A stretch of 64,000 nt of DNA from UBA1479 sp963976055 (GCA_963976055.1 CAXBJB010000002.1:124001-188000), one strand, 5' to 3'; numbered from the stretch's first letter, positions 43,440 to 52,790 are shown. Numbers and translations: made by a program. Notes: generated by a model not told the origin, from the sequence alone.

Positions 43440-43808
43440 ATGACAGGACCGACAGACCCGCCAAAATCTCCCATCGACCCGGGACGGGACGATGACTCCG
43501 GCACCGGTTTGGCGGTCAAATCCCGCACGCGGACCAAGCGTCCGTCCATGTACAAAGTCCTGATGCTCAATGACGACTACACGCCGATGGAGTTCGTCGT
43601 CCACGTGCTGGAACGCTTTTTCGGCATGAACAGCGAACAGGCGACCCAGGTGATGCTGCATGTCCACCAGCGCGGTGTGGGCGTATGCGGCGTCTTCACA
43701 TATGAAATCGCCGAAACGAAAGTGACACAGGTCATGGATCTGGCGCGTCAGCATCAGCATCCTCTCCAGTGCACGATCGAAAAAGACGGCGGCGGAGATG
43801 AGGATTAG
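43440..43808 (+). CDS. clpS: ATP-dependent Clp protease adaptor ClpS
   Basis: ClpS delivers N-end-rule substrates to ClpAP. I start at 43440 (MTGPTDPPKSP, SD AGGACGGAG), giving 122 residues, with a flexible N-terminal extension of ~35 residues and the core from RPSMYKVLMLNDDYTPMEFV (landmark LNDDYTPMEFVV), whose Asp-Asp pair binds the substrate N-terminal amine. The rest, HVHQRGVGVCGVFTYEIAETKV, is the ClpA-binding side. The stop is immediately followed by the clpA ATG. Confidence 0.96.
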   Translation: MTGPTDPPKSPIDPGRDDDSGTGLAVKSRTRTKRPSMYKVLMLNDDYTPMEFVVHVLERFFGMNSEQATQVMLHVHQRGVGVCGVFTYEIAETKVTQVMDLARQHQHPLQCTIEKDGGGDED

Positions 43809-46121
43809 ATGCTTTCACGCGAGCTAGAACAGACCCTTCACCGCGCCCTGGCCCTCGCCGCCGAGCGTAATCATGAATACGCAACCCTCGAACACCTGCT
43901 GCTATCCCTAACCGAAGACCCGGATTCCATCGCGGTGCTGAAGGCCTGCGACGTGGAGGTCGAGCGCCTGATCGCCGACCTGACCGAGTTCCTAGACAAC
44001 GAACTGGCCGAGATCGACAACCCGCGCGGGCTTGAACCCAAGCCGACGGCAGGCTTCCAGCGCGTCGTCCAGCGCGCCGTGATCCATGTCCAGTCGTCGG
44101 GGCGCGAGGAGGTGACCGGCGCCAACGTGCTGGTGGCCCTGTTCTCGGAACGGGAATCCCATGCCGTCTATTATCTGCAACTGCAAGACATGACGCGCCT
44201 CGATGCCGTCAACTATATCTCCCACGGCATCGCCAAGGTGCCCGGGCGTTCGGAGCAGCGCACCGTGTCCGGCGCCGACCCGGAGGCCGAAGCCGAGGCC
44301 GCTGCACGCAAGGGTTCGGAAGCGCTCGACGCCTATTGCACCAACCTGAACAAGAAGGCGAACGAAGGCCGTATCGATCCTCTGATCGGCCGCCACGAAG
44401 AAGTCGATCGCGCCATCCAGATCCTGTGCCGGCGCAACAAGAACAACCCGCTGTTCGTCGGCGACCCGGGGGTGGGCAAGACCGCCATCGCCGAAGGCCT
44501 GGCCAAGCGCATCGAGGACGAAGACGTGCCCGAGGTGCTGCTCGGCAACACCATTTACGCTCTCGACATGGGCGCCCTTCTGGCCGGAACCCGCTATCGC
44601 GGTGATTTCGAAGAGCGCCTGAAGAACGTCATGTCAGAACTGGAAGCCATGCCCAAGGCGATCCTGTTCATCGACGAAATTCATACGGTGATCGGCGCCG
44701 GGGCGACGTCGGGCGGGTCCATGGACGCGTCCAACATCCTGAAGCCGGCCCTGCAAAAGGGCGGTCTGCGCTGCATGGGCTCGACCACCTACAAGGAATA
44801 CCGCAACTATTTCGAAAAGGACCGCGCCCTGGTGCGCCGGTTCCAGAAGATTGACGTGTACGAGCCGTCCATGGACGACACGATCAAAATCCTCAAGGGC
44901 CTGAAGCCCTATTTCGAGGAACACCACAACGTGCGCTACACCAACGACGCCATCAAGGCGGCGGTGGAACTGTCGACCAAGTACATCCACGAACGCAAGC
45001 TGCCGGACAAGGCCTTGGACGTCATTGACGAGGTCGGGGCGTCGCGCATGCTGCTGCCGCCGGGCAAGCGGCGCAAGACGGTCACCGTCAAGGACGTGGA
45101 ACAGGTGGTCGCCAAGATCGCCCGCATCCCGGAAAAGTCCGTGTCGTCCGATGACCGCAAGGCGCTGAAGAACCTGGACCGCGACCTGAAGACCATGGTG
45201 TTCGGCCAGGACAACGCCATCGAGGCTTTGGCCAGCGCCATCAAACTGTCCCGCGCCGGCCTGCGCGAACCGGAAAAACCCATCGGCTCCTACCTGTTCT
45301 CGGGCCCCACGGGCGTCGGCAAGACCGAGGTCGCGCGCCAGTTGGCGCACATGATGGGCATCGATCTGGTCCGCTTCGACATGTCCGAATACATGGAACG
45401 CCATTCCGTGTCGCGCCTGATCGGCGCACCCCCCGGCTATGTCGGCTTTGACCAGGGCGGCCTGTTGACCGACGCGGTCGATCAGCAGCCCCATTGCGTT
45501 CTGCTGTTGGACGAAATCGAAAAGGCCCATCCGGACCTGTTCAACATCCTTCTCCAGGTCATGGACCATGGCAAGCTGACCGACCACAACGGCAAGTCCG
45601 TCAGCTTCCGCAATGTGATCCTGATCATGACCACCAACGCGGGGGCGGCCGATCTGGCCAAGCCTGCCATCGGGTTCGAGCGCGAAACCCGCATCGGCGA
45701 GGATACGGAAGCGATCGAGCGCATGTTCACGCCCGAGTTCCGCAACCGTCTGGATGCCATCATTCCCTTCGCGGCGCTGACGCCGGAAGTCGTCGCCCGC
45801 GTCGTCGACAAGTTCATCATGAACCTGGAATTGCAGCTTGAGGACCGGGGCGTGGTGATCGAGCTGACCGACGTGGCGCGCGAATGGCTGGCCAAGCGCG
45901 GTTTCGACAAACTGTTCGGCGCCCGGCCGCTCAGCCGCGTGATCCAGGAGAGCATCAAGAAGCCGCTGGCCGAGGAGCTGTTGTTCGGCAAACTGGTCAA
46001 GGGCGGCATGGTTCTGGTCGGCGTCGACGACGACAAGTTGGTGTTCGATTTCCCCGAACCGGGATCGACCCGCCTGCCGGCCAAGCGCAAGAAGGGCAAA
46101 GTTCCCGCCCTGGTCGAATAG
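43809..46121 (+). CDS. clpA: ATP-dependent Clp protease ATP-binding subunit ClpA
   Basis: This 770-residue AAA+ unfoldase feeds proteins into the ClpP chamber. It has an N-terminal double Clp-N domain (residues 1-145; NHEYATLEHLLLSLTEDPDS), then D1 with Walker A GDPGVGKTAIAEG and Walker B ILFIDEIHTVIGAG. D2 has GPTGVGKTEVARQ and VLLLDEIEKAHPD, with sensor/arginine region TPEFRNRLDAII. ClpP-binding IGF-type tripeptide is readable as IGFERE. The pore loops are GTRYRGDF and GAPPGYVGFDQGG. It is directly downstream of clpS. Confidence 0.96.
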   Translation: MLSRELEQTLHRALALAAERNHEYATLEHLLLSLTEDPDSIAVLKACDVEVERLIADLTEFLDNELAEIDNPRGLEPKPTAGFQRVVQRAVIHVQSSGREEVTGANVLVALFSERESHAVYYLQLQDMTRLDAVNYISHGIAKVPGRSEQRTVSGADPEAEAEAAARKGSEALDAYCTNLNKKANEGRIDPLIGRHEEVDRAIQILCRRNKNNPLFVGDPGVGKTAIAEGLAKRIEDEDVPEVLLGNTIYALDMGALLAGTRYRGDFEERLKNVMSELEAMPKAILFIDEIHTVIGAGATSGGSMDASNILKPALQKGGLRCMGSTTYKEYRNYFEKDRALVRRFQKIDVYEPSMDDTIKILKGLKPYFEEHHNVRYTNDAIKAAVELSTKYIHERKLPDKALDVIDEVGASRMLLPPGKRRKTVTVKDVEQVVAKIARIPEKSVSSDDRKALKNLDRDLKTMVFGQDNAIEALASAIKLSRAGLREPEKPIGSYLFSGPTGVGKTEVARQLAHMMGIDLVRFDMSEYMERHSVSRLIGAPPGYVGFDQGGLLTDAVDQQPHCVLLLDEIEKAHPDLFNILLQVMDHGKLTDHNGKSVSFRNVILIMTTNAGAADLAKPAIGFERETRIGEDTEAIERMFTPEFRNRLDAIIPFAALTPEVVARVVDKFIMNLELQLEDRGVVIELTDVAREWLAKRGFDKLFGARPLSRVIQESIKKPLAEELLFGKLVKGGMVLVGVDDDKLVFDFPEPGSTRLPAKRKKGKVPALVE

Positions 46122-46148
46122 CCGGTCCCCGGTCCGGGCGGACGCAGC

Positions 46149-47288
46149 GTGGCGTTTTCCTTCCTTTCCGGGATTCGGGTTCTCGATCTCAGCCAATACC
46201 TGCCGGGACCGCTCGCGGCCCAGGTCCTCGCCGACCTGGGGGCGGAGGTGGTGAAGGTCGAGCCGCCTGCGGGCGACCCGCAGCGCCACCTTGATCCCAC
46301 GGCGGGACCGCTCGACCCCGGCGTCGTCGAAGGCGGCGACGCCTCACCCTTCTATCAGGTGCTCAACGCCGGCAAGACGGTGACCCGTCTCGACCTCAAA
46401 TCCGCCGCCGGCAAGGCGCAGTTCCGGGACTTGGTCCGGGGTGCCGACGTTCTGTTGGAAAGCTACCGGCCTGGAGTGATGGACCGTCTTGGTTTTAGCT
46501 ACGACGCGGTCCGCGCGACCAATCCCGGTCTGATTTATTGCGCGCTGACGGGATATGGGCAGACTGGGCCCCTGCGCCTAGCCGCCGGGCATGACCTGAA
46601 CTACATGGCCGCCACGGGCGCGCTCAGTCAGGCCGGAACGGCGGCGGGGCCCGCCATGGCCTGGCCGCCCATGGCAGACTGCGCCGGGGCGGTGATGTCG
46701 GCGCTCGCGATCCTGGGGGCGTTGGTGCGTCGCGGTCGGGACGGGCAGGGCGCCTTCCTGGACATCGCCATGTCCGACTGCGTCCTGTCCTGGCAGGCCA
46801 TCGGCCTGACGGCGGAAAAGCTGGGTTTGGGCAAGGCGCGGGGGATGGCGCTGTTGACCGGCGGGGCCGCGTGTTATCGGGTCTATGGCTGCGCCGACGG
46901 GCGGGAATTGACGCTGGGCAATCTGGAACCCCGGTTCTGGGAAAATTTCTGCCGCGCCGTCGGCCGCGACGATTGGACACCGCGTCAGTGGCAGACGCTG
47001 CCGCAATCAGCACTGATCGCCGAGGTCGCGGGCCATCTTGTCGGGCAGCCTTTGGACCATTGGCTTTCCCTGCTAGGTGATGTCGATACCTGCGTGCAGC
47101 CGGTCGCCGATTACGCGGGCGTCGCGGACCAGCCGCAGGTACAGGCGCGGGGCCTTGTGGCGGACGATCCCCTCGGCGGGGTGCAGGTGTTGTTGCCGAT
47201 CCTGGCCGACGGCATGACCACGGGCGCGCGGGCACCGTTGGCGCTGCGCACGGCGGAACAGATCTTACAGGATTGGGAAAAGGGTTAG
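46149..47288 (+). CDS. CaiB/BaiF family CoA-transferase (alpha-methylacyl-CoA-racemase-like)
   Basis: This encodes a 379-residue type III CoA-transferase or racemase, starting at a GTG 27 bp after clpA. LSQYLPGPLAAQVLADLGAEVVKVE is the N-terminal CoA-binding region (PGPLA, ADLGAEVVKVE). YDAVRATNPGLIYCALTGYGQTGP is a family signature (PGLIYCALTGYG). The catalytic Asp lies near DIAMSDC. The 47268-onward tail is short. The length and the Leu-rich start resemble alpha-methylacyl-CoA racemase more than formyl-CoA transferase, but this is not decisive. Its stop overlaps that of the opposite-strand gene. Confidence 0.85.
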   Translation: MAFSFLSGIRVLDLSQYLPGPLAAQVLADLGAEVVKVEPPAGDPQRHLDPTAGPLDPGVVEGGDASPFYQVLNAGKTVTRLDLKSAAGKAQFRDLVRGADVLLESYRPGVMDRLGFSYDAVRATNPGLIYCALTGYGQTGPLRLAAGHDLNYMAATGALSQAGTAAGPAMAWPPMADCAGAVMSALAILGALVRRGRDGQGAFLDIAMSDCVLSWQAIGLTAEKLGLGKARGMALLTGGAACYRVYGCADGRELTLGNLEPRFWENFCRAVGRDDWTPRQWQTLPQSALIAEVAGHLVGQPLDHWLSLLGDVDTCVQPVADYAGVADQPQVQARGLVADDPLGGVQVLLPILADGMTTGARAPLALRTAEQILQDWEKG

Positions 47289-47920
47289 CGGGCGAACTGG
47301 GGACAGTCGGCTTCGCGGGTCAGGCCGACCATGGAAGCGCCCTGCGACGACAGGCGCAGGTTGCCCTTGGCGCCGATCACGTAGGATTGACTGCCCAGCG
47401 GTTTGCCGTTGGCGGCCATGCGCACGACCTGGGCGGCACGGCAGGCGCGGCAGTTGTTGACCAGGAACACGCCGCCGTTGCCCTTGTCGGTTTCCAGGGT
47501 GATGCATGTCTTGTTGCTGTCGTCGACGAGCGTTTCCGGCTTCACCAGATTGGCCTGATCGCAGGGATAGATGGAACCCAAGCTGGTCCGGCCCGGACCG
47601 CGGAACGGCAGGGGCAGGGTCATGTTGGCCATGACGTTGAACTTGCGCACTTCCGGGTTGGAATAGCCCTGGCGCAGGCGGGTCACCCCGACCACCATGC
47701 AGGCATTGCATTTGTTGACCAGGACTTCGCCCGTGCCCGTGCGCCCGTGGCGGATGCAGTCGGCACCCGGGGCCAAGGCCGCCGCCGTGCGGATCAGGGG
47801 GTTGATCCCCATGCCTTCCGCATCGGGCACGCGGGGCGCCGCGATGGCCGCCGCCGACAGCAGCAACACCGCGACGAGCGCGGCGGCGGTCAGCAGGTAA
47901 ATTTGCACATAGCGTTCCAT
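47285..47920 (-). CDS. Exported Cys-rich protein with an internal duplication
   Basis: This 211-residue protein has one hydrophobic N-terminal segment (YVQIYLLTAAALVAVLLLSA), acting as signal or anchor. The rest contains two similar units: ADCIRHGRTGTGEVLVNKCNAC, continuing MVVGVTR, and KTCITLETDKGNGGVFLVNNC, continuing RACRAAQVVR. Each has C-x16/18-N-x-C-x-x-C followed by a hydrophobic strand. Paired Cys suggest disulfides or a metal site, and CxxC with no CxxCH argues against haem. I do not recognise the family. It overlaps the convergent CoA-transferase gene by 4 bases. Confidence 0.7.
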   Translation of the reverse strand: MERYVQIYLLTAAALVAVLLLSAAAIAAPRVPDAEGMGINPLIRTAAALAPGADCIRHGRTGTGEVLVNKCNACMVVGVTRLRQGYSNPEVRKFNVMANMTLPLPFRGPGRTSLGSIYPCDQANLVKPETLVDDSNKTCITLETDKGNGGVFLVNNCRACRAAQVVRMAANGKPLGSQSYVIGAKGNLRLSSQGASMVGLTREADCPQFAR

Positions 47921-48012
47921 AACCCCTTTACTTTAGGGAATATTGGTAAAGGAAACGTGACCGGCATCACACTTGCGCGCGATTTTCGAAAAATTCGTCT
48001 ACAAATTTGATT

Positions 48013-49182
48013 TTATTCTGATTTTTTAAAGGGAGAGAACGCTCCATAGGCGGACATTTCCCGCTCTATTCCCTTGGATTCGTCTTTCAGGAAGCCGGAA
48101 ACGGCATCTCGGAAGCCCTTGTCGGCGATCCAATGGGCGGAAAACGTGCGGCGGGGCAGGTAGCCGCGCTGCACCTTGTGGGGACCTTGGGCGCCGGCTT
48201 CGACCCATTTCAGGCCGTGGGCGATGGCATAGTCGATGGCCTGGTAATAGCAGGCTTCGAAGTGCAGGAATTTATAGTCGGCGACGCAGCCCCAGTTGCG
48301 GCCGTAGAGCGTGTCGCCGCCCCGCAGGTTCAAGGCGCCCGCCACGGGTCGGCCGTCCTTTTCCACCACGATCAGGACCACGGCCCGGCCCAGGCGCGCG
48401 CCGAGCAGGGAAAAGAACCGGCGCGTCAGATAGGCCTGGCCCCATTTCTTGTCCGAGGTGTCGATGTAGAACTGGAAGAAGGCGTCCCAATGGGCTTCGG
48501 TGATGTCGGTCCCTTCAAGGACGCGGATGTCCAGGCCGGCATCATGGACGGCGCGGCGCTCCTTCTTGATGTTCTTGCGCTTGCGCGACGACAACTCGTC
48601 CAGGAAATCGTCGAAGGTTTTGAATCCCTTGTTCTCCCAATGGAACTGCTGGCCGATGCGTTGCAGATAGCCCGCTGATCCGAACGCCTCCCACTCAGCC
48701 TCGGTGGGAAAGGTGACGTGCAGCGACGATACGCCCAGGTTCTGCGCCAACTGCGCCATGCCGGCGATCAGGGCAAGGCGCATCTCGCGGCGCTGGCTGT
48801 CGGGCAGGGCTTCGTTGACCAGCAGGCGCGGCCCCGTCACCGGCGTGAAGGGTACGGCGCATTGCAGCTTGGGGTAATAGCGCCCGCCGGCGCGCTCATA
48901 AGCATCGGCCCAGCCCCAGTCGAACACGTATTCGCCGTAGGAATGGTTTTTCAGGTAGAGCGGCGCGCAGGCGGCAATGCCGCCCGCCGGGTCTTCGATC
49001 ACCAGGTGCTGGCCGAGCCAGCCGGTCTCCGCCGTCGCCGATCCGGAATCCTCCAACGCCGACAGAAAGGCGTGACGGACGAAGGGATTGTCCGTTCCGG
49101 CACAGGCGTCCCAGGCCTCGGGCGAGACCTCGGAAAGGGATTTAAGAACCTTGATGGCGACCGCGTCTCGTCCGTCGGGCAT
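48013..49182 (-). CDS. GNAT-like protein of the DUF482/peptidogalycan family
   Basis: This 389-residue cytoplasmic protein has the double-GNAT-like fold of COG3146. Landmarks are NPFVRHAFLSALEDSG, the block FDWGWADAYERAG and YYPKLQCAVPFTPVTG near the first half. In the second half are RKRKNIKKERR, ALNLRGGDTLYGRNWG and EAGAQGPHKVQRGYLP. Members were proposed to transfer amino acids or acyl groups in wall or envelope synthesis but are not well characterised. It is followed 3 bases away by the BtuF-like gene on the same strand, reading downstream from it. Confidence 0.83.
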   Translation of the reverse strand: MPDGRDAVAIKVLKSLSEVSPEAWDACAGTDNPFVRHAFLSALEDSGSATAETGWLGQHLVIEDPAGGIAACAPLYLKNHSYGEYVFDWGWADAYERAGGRYYPKLQCAVPFTPVTGPRLLVNEALPDSQRREMRLALIAGMAQLAQNLGVSSLHVTFPTEAEWEAFGSAGYLQRIGQQFHWENKGFKTFDDFLDELSSRKRKNIKKERRAVHDAGLDIRVLEGTDITEAHWDAFFQFYIDTSDKKWGQAYLTRRFFSLLGARLGRAVVLIVVEKDGRPVAGALNLRGGDTLYGRNWGCVADYKFLHFEACYYQAIDYAIAHGLKWVEAGAQGPHKVQRGYLPRRTFSAHWIADKGFRDAVSGFLKDESKGIEREMSAYGAFSPFKKSE

Positions 49183-49185
49183 GGG

Positions 49186-50088
49186 TTAATCTATCATCCG
49201 TTCAATACCCGGGGGCAAGTCTTGTCCGCCGAATGCGGCAACCAATAGGCCGAGGCTTTCGACCAGCCTGGGCCCCGGCCGGTTGAAGTAGCTGTTGGCG
49301 TCCGTGGCGTAGACGCGGCCCGTGCGGATGGCCTTGAGGTTCTTGAATTGTGGATGGGCTGCCATCAATAGGCGCGCTTCCGCCGCCGCGCGCTCCAGCC
49401 CGAACCCGCAAGGCATGAACACGATGACGTCGGGATCGGCGGATTTCAAATCTTCCCAGGTGATCCAGGGCGCGTGTTCGCCGGGCGTGCCGAACACGTC
49501 CTCGCCGCCCGCCATGGCGACCAGTTCCGGTACCCAGTTGCCTGCCGCCATCAACGGGTCCGTCCATTCGATGCAGGCGACGCGGGGGCGGGGGCCCGTC
49601 GGCGTGACGGTCAGGTCCCGGGCCCGGTCGCGCAGGTCGTCGGCGACCGAGCGACCCTGTTCGGTAATACCCAAGGCGGCGCCGACACGGGCGACGTCCT
49701 CGAATACGTCGGCCAGCGTCATCGGTTTCAGCGACACGATGCGCGCGGGCCTGCCGGCCCAATCACAGATCGCCGCCTCCACATCGGCCAGACTGACGGC
49801 GCAGACCTCGCATTGGTCCTGGGTGAGGATGACGTCGGGGGCGCAGTCCGCGAGCGGGCCTTGCAGGACCTCGTAGACGGAGGCGGCGTTGGCCACGGCG
49901 GCCTTCACCTTGGCGTCGATCTCGGCGCTGCTGCCGGAAAGGTCCAGGCGCGGCGCCGTGCAGACGGGCAGGGCCTGGACGTCGGGCGGGAAGTCGCATT
50001 CGTGGGAACGGCCGACCAGCCAGTCCGCGCAGTCCAGCGCCGCGACGATCTCCGTCGCACTCGGCAGCAGCGAGACCACGCGCTTCAT
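49186..50088 (-). CDS. BtuF-like cobalamin-binding/helical-backbone ABC receptor protein
   Basis: This encodes a 300-residue protein of the BtuF/FecB fold. I start at 50088 (MKRVVSLLPSATEIVAALDC) because AGGGAA precedes the ATG; the longer frame crosses the hydrolase promoter. Landmarks are LVGRSHECDFPP, LTQDQCEVCAVS and GPRPRVACIEWTDPLMAAGNWVPEL (cut to its core). No signal peptide or lipobox is visible, as in cytoplasmic members of this family annotated as cobalamin-binding. No BtuC/BtuD are nearby. The window also encodes a B12-dependent ribonucleotide reductase, but no direct link is shown. Confidence 0.8.
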   Translation of the reverse strand: MKRVVSLLPSATEIVAALDCADWLVGRSHECDFPPDVQALPVCTAPRLDLSGSSAEIDAKVKAAVANAASVYEVLQGPLADCAPDVILTQDQCEVCAVSLADVEAAICDWAGRPARIVSLKPMTLADVFEDVARVGAALGITEQGRSVADDLRDRARDLTVTPTGPRPRVACIEWTDPLMAAGNWVPELVAMAGGEDVFGTPGEHAPWITWEDLKSADPDVIVFMPCGFGLERAAAEARLLMAAHPQFKNLKAIRTGRVYATDANSYFNRPGPRLVESLGLLVAAFGGQDLPPGIERMID

Positions 50089-50170
50089 TTCCCTGTTCCC
50101 GGCCGGTTCCATCAGGACTAATCTGCGCGCGCGGCCCGCGATCGGCAACCGCGTTATGGAGGGTGGTGTG

Positions 50171-50988
50171 ATGCGCGTGCGGCCCTTTTTGCTTTCCCTT
50201 GCCTTTTGTTTCGTCTTGATGCCCGGCGCAGTCAGTGCGGGGATGGACGAAGTGCCCACGGAATCCCTTGGCCCGGATGCCGTCGAGCGGACCTGGAAAC
50301 GGGCGCATTTCTATGTGCCCGCCGACGCCAATCCTCTGGGCACGGGCGTGCTGGGCGGCCAGCGCGACCTTGGGTCCGTGGCGCGGACGTTGGACAGCCT
50401 TGCCAAGGGACCGCCCCGGCCCGTGGTGGTCTATCTGCACGGTTGCGGCGGGTTCGGTAATTCGGGCAGCGTCAACGCCGGCATGCTGCCGAGGCGGGCT
50501 TCGTCGTCGTCGCGCCCGACAGCTTCGCCCGGCCGTCGCGCGTCAAGACCTGCGATTCGAAAACCCATTCCCGCGCTGGACCGAAGGGGATTTACAAAAA
50601 CGTCGTCGCCTGGCGGCTCGAGGAACTGGACCGGGCCCTTCTGGGCCTGAAGGACTTTTCCTGGGTCGATTGGAACAACATCTTCCTGTTCGGTCATTCC
50701 CAGGGCTCAAACGCCGCCGCGGCCTATCCGGGCACGGCCTTCAAGGGCCGCATCATGAGCGGCACGCGCTGCTCTACAGGTTACCAAGGGCCGCGGGAGG
50801 AGCCGGCGCTCGCCGTCTATTCGGAAAACGATCCCTGGCGCAAGGGCCGCCCCATCAAATGCCTGGATTACGTCGGTCGCACGGGGATGCAGGTCCTGGG
50901 GTTGACCGGAACTCTGCATGTCGTCGCCAAGGATCCGGAAGCCAAGGCCCGAATGCTGAGTTTCCTGGGGGCGCTGATAACGCGCTGA
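50171..50988 (+). pseudogene. Exported alpha/beta hydrolase broken by a one-base deletion near 50488
   Basis: The start ATG at 50171 has GGAGGG seven bases upstream and a signal peptide (PFLLSLAFCFVLMPGAVSA). The first frame gives VVYLHGCGGFG, an oxyanion-hole loop, up to about NAGML. The reading then resumes one frame over with EAGFVVVAPDSFARPS, IFLFGHSQGSNAA (nucleophile elbow Ser) and ends at 50988 with SFLGALITR. Restoring one G in ATGCTGCCGAG near 50488 joins the two halves into a normal ~272-residue hydrolase. It is either a recent pseudogene or an assembly error. Dienelactone-hydrolase-like activity is possible. Confidence 0.8.
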
Positions 50989-51002
50989 GCCGGAAGGCGG
51001 GG

Positions 51003-51470
51003 TCAGCGGATTTCGAAAATCCCGTCGACCTCGACGGCCACGCCGCGCGGCAGGGACGGGGCGCCGACGGCAAATCGCGCGTGCTTTCCGGCGTCGCCGA
51101 ACACCTCGACCATCAGGTCGGAGGCACCGTTGATGACCTCGGGCTGATCGGTAAAGTCGGCCGCCGAATTGACGAAGCCGCCCAGCTTGGCGACCCGCAC
51201 GACGCGGTCCAAGTCGCCGCCGCAGGCTTCGCGAAGCTGGGCGATAAGATTGAGGCCGCAGACCCGGGCCGCTTGATAGCCGTCCTCGGTCGAGACGTCC
51301 TCGCCCAGCCGGCCGCGGCAGGTGATCTCACCGTTCCACACGCAGACCTGGCCCGACACGAACACGGTCGACCCGACCACGGTATAGGGGATGTAGTTGG
51401 CGGCGGGTGTGGACGGTTTGGGCAGGTCAATGCCCAGGTCCTTCAGACGGGCGTCGACGGTTCCGGTCAT
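51003..51470 (-). CDS. RidA/YjgF family protein
   Basis: This 155-residue cytoplasmic trimer-forming protein is likely to hydrolyse reactive 2-aminoacrylate-type imines. Landmarks are VGSTVFVSGQVCVWNGEI, AARVCGLNLIAQLREACGG, VVRVAKLGGFVNSA and HARFAVGAPSLPRGVAVEVDG. The Arg in HARFAV lies where the catalytic arginine of RidA sits, and LPRG and VEVDG complete the pocket. It is longer than E. coli RidA (~128 residues), matching the RidA subgroup with an N-terminal extension. The REC-MBL gene lies upstream on the same strand. Confidence 0.9.
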   Translation of the reverse strand: MTGTVDARLKDLGIDLPKPSTPAANYIPYTVVGSTVFVSGQVCVWNGEITCRGRLGEDVSTEDGYQAARVCGLNLIAQLREACGGDLDRVVRVAKLGGFVNSAADFTDQPEVINGASDLMVEVFGDAGKHARFAVGAPSLPRGVAVEVDGIFEIR

Positions 51471-51551
51471 GTGGGGGATCCTTTCGTTGGGGACTGGTCA
51501 TTGGGCTGGGTGCCCGCCACGGCGGGGCAGGGCGGATCGGATGCGGGCGGA

Positions 51552-52790
51552 TCAGATGTAGAAGGTGTCGTGTTCCTTGGGCGCGATGCAGACGGTGTCG
51601 CTGCCTCGTTCCTGCAACAGCTTCTGGGCCGTTTCCAGCTTGCTGTCGATGGCCGCGTCGTCCTGGTCCGGGTCGTGGTGATAGAGGTAAAGCGCCTTTA
51701 CCTTGCCCCGGTCCGCCAGCTCGACGACCTTGGAAATGCAGGAATGGCCCCAGGTCACCTTGGTTGCGTATTCGGCGTCCGTATAGGTTGAATCGGTGAT
51801 CAGCACATCGGCGCCGTGCACGAATTCGGCCAGTTTTTCCTCGTAATGCGGATTGTAGCCGTCGGAATTCTCGAGAAACATCTCGTTGTCCGTGACGTAG
51901 CAGATGGCACGGCCGTTGTATTCGATGCGAAAGCCCAGGCATTGCCCCGGATGGCTCAGAAGCTTCGTCTTCACGCGGATGCCGTCGACCTCGAACTCTT
52001 CTTCCTCCAGGTCGCGGAAATAGACCCGCGCGGCGAACTCCTTCAGCGTGATCGGGAAATACACGCCATCCATCTGGGCCGAGATGATTTCACGGATGGA
52101 AATGTCGCCCTGATTGGCGCCGAGAATCTGGAACTCGTTGCCCTGGCGGTAAAGGGGCGCGAAGAACGGGATGGCGTTGATATGGTCCCAATGGGGGTGG
52201 GAGATGAAGATGCGGCCGCGGACGTTGCGCCGACCGTTGGCCACCAGCTTGTCGCCGAAGGTCTTGATCCCGGTACCGCCGTCGAAGATGAAAATCTGGT
52301 CGCGCGGGAACTGCAGGGTCACGCAGTTGGTGCTGCCGCCGTACTTCAGGGTGTTCTCGCCGGACACGGGCAGGGTGCCGCGCACGCCCCAGAACGACAG
52401 TTCGATGTCGTCGCGCAGGATGCGGTTGACCTTGTCCAGGAAGGTCGCCGCGACGATGGGCTTGCGGATGAAGCCGTGGGCGCCGAACTCATAGGCGCGG
52501 TTGACGTCGAATTCATAGCTTTTCGCCGTCAGCACGATGAAGATCGTGTCTTTCAGGCCTTCGTGGCCGCGCACGAACTTGCACAGCTGGAAGCCGTCGA
52601 CATCCGGCATCATCAGATCCGAGATGACGCAGTCGGGGGCCAAGGCGACCATCTTGTCCATGGCTTCCTTGGAGTCCGTGAACGCGGTGACGCGATGACC
52701 CGCCGCCTCCAGCATGGAGGCGATGGCGTCAAGAATCATCGGGTCGTCATCGACCGCGACAAAATGGATAGGGTCGGTCTTACCTGCCAT
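51552..52790 (-). CDS. Response-regulator receiver / metallo-beta-lactamase-fold fusion protein
   Basis: This 412-residue cytoplasmic protein has a CheY-like receiver domain (residues ~7-125) with acidic pocket D14-D16, phospho-acceptor D58 (VISDLMMPD) and K110 (FIRKP). It is fused to a metallo-beta-lactamase hydrolase domain (~130-412). That domain carries the metal motif HPHWDH (FISHPHWDHINA), an Asp in FIFDGGTG, further His in LLSHPGQCLGF and a histidine late in LYHHDPDQDD. Fold relatives act as phosphodiesterases or tRNase-Z-like enzymes. Phosphorylation would control hydrolysis. The substrate and histidine kinase are unknown; no kinase gene is adjacent. Confidence 0.88.
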   Translation of the reverse strand: MAGKTDPIHFVAVDDDPMILDAIASMLEAAGHRVTAFTDSKEAMDKMVALAPDCVISDLMMPDVDGFQLCKFVRGHEGLKDTIFIVLTAKSYEFDVNRAYEFGAHGFIRKPIVAATFLDKVNRILRDDIELSFWGVRGTLPVSGENTLKYGGSTNCVTLQFPRDQIFIFDGGTGIKTFGDKLVANGRRNVRGRIFISHPHWDHINAIPFFAPLYRQGNEFQILGANQGDISIREIISAQMDGVYFPITLKEFAARVYFRDLEEEEFEVDGIRVKTKLLSHPGQCLGFRIEYNGRAICYVTDNEMFLENSDGYNPHYEEKLAEFVHGADVLITDSTYTDAEYATKVTWGHSCISKVVELADRGKVKALYLYHHDPDQDDAAIDSKLETAQKLLQERGSDTVCIAPKEHDTFYI

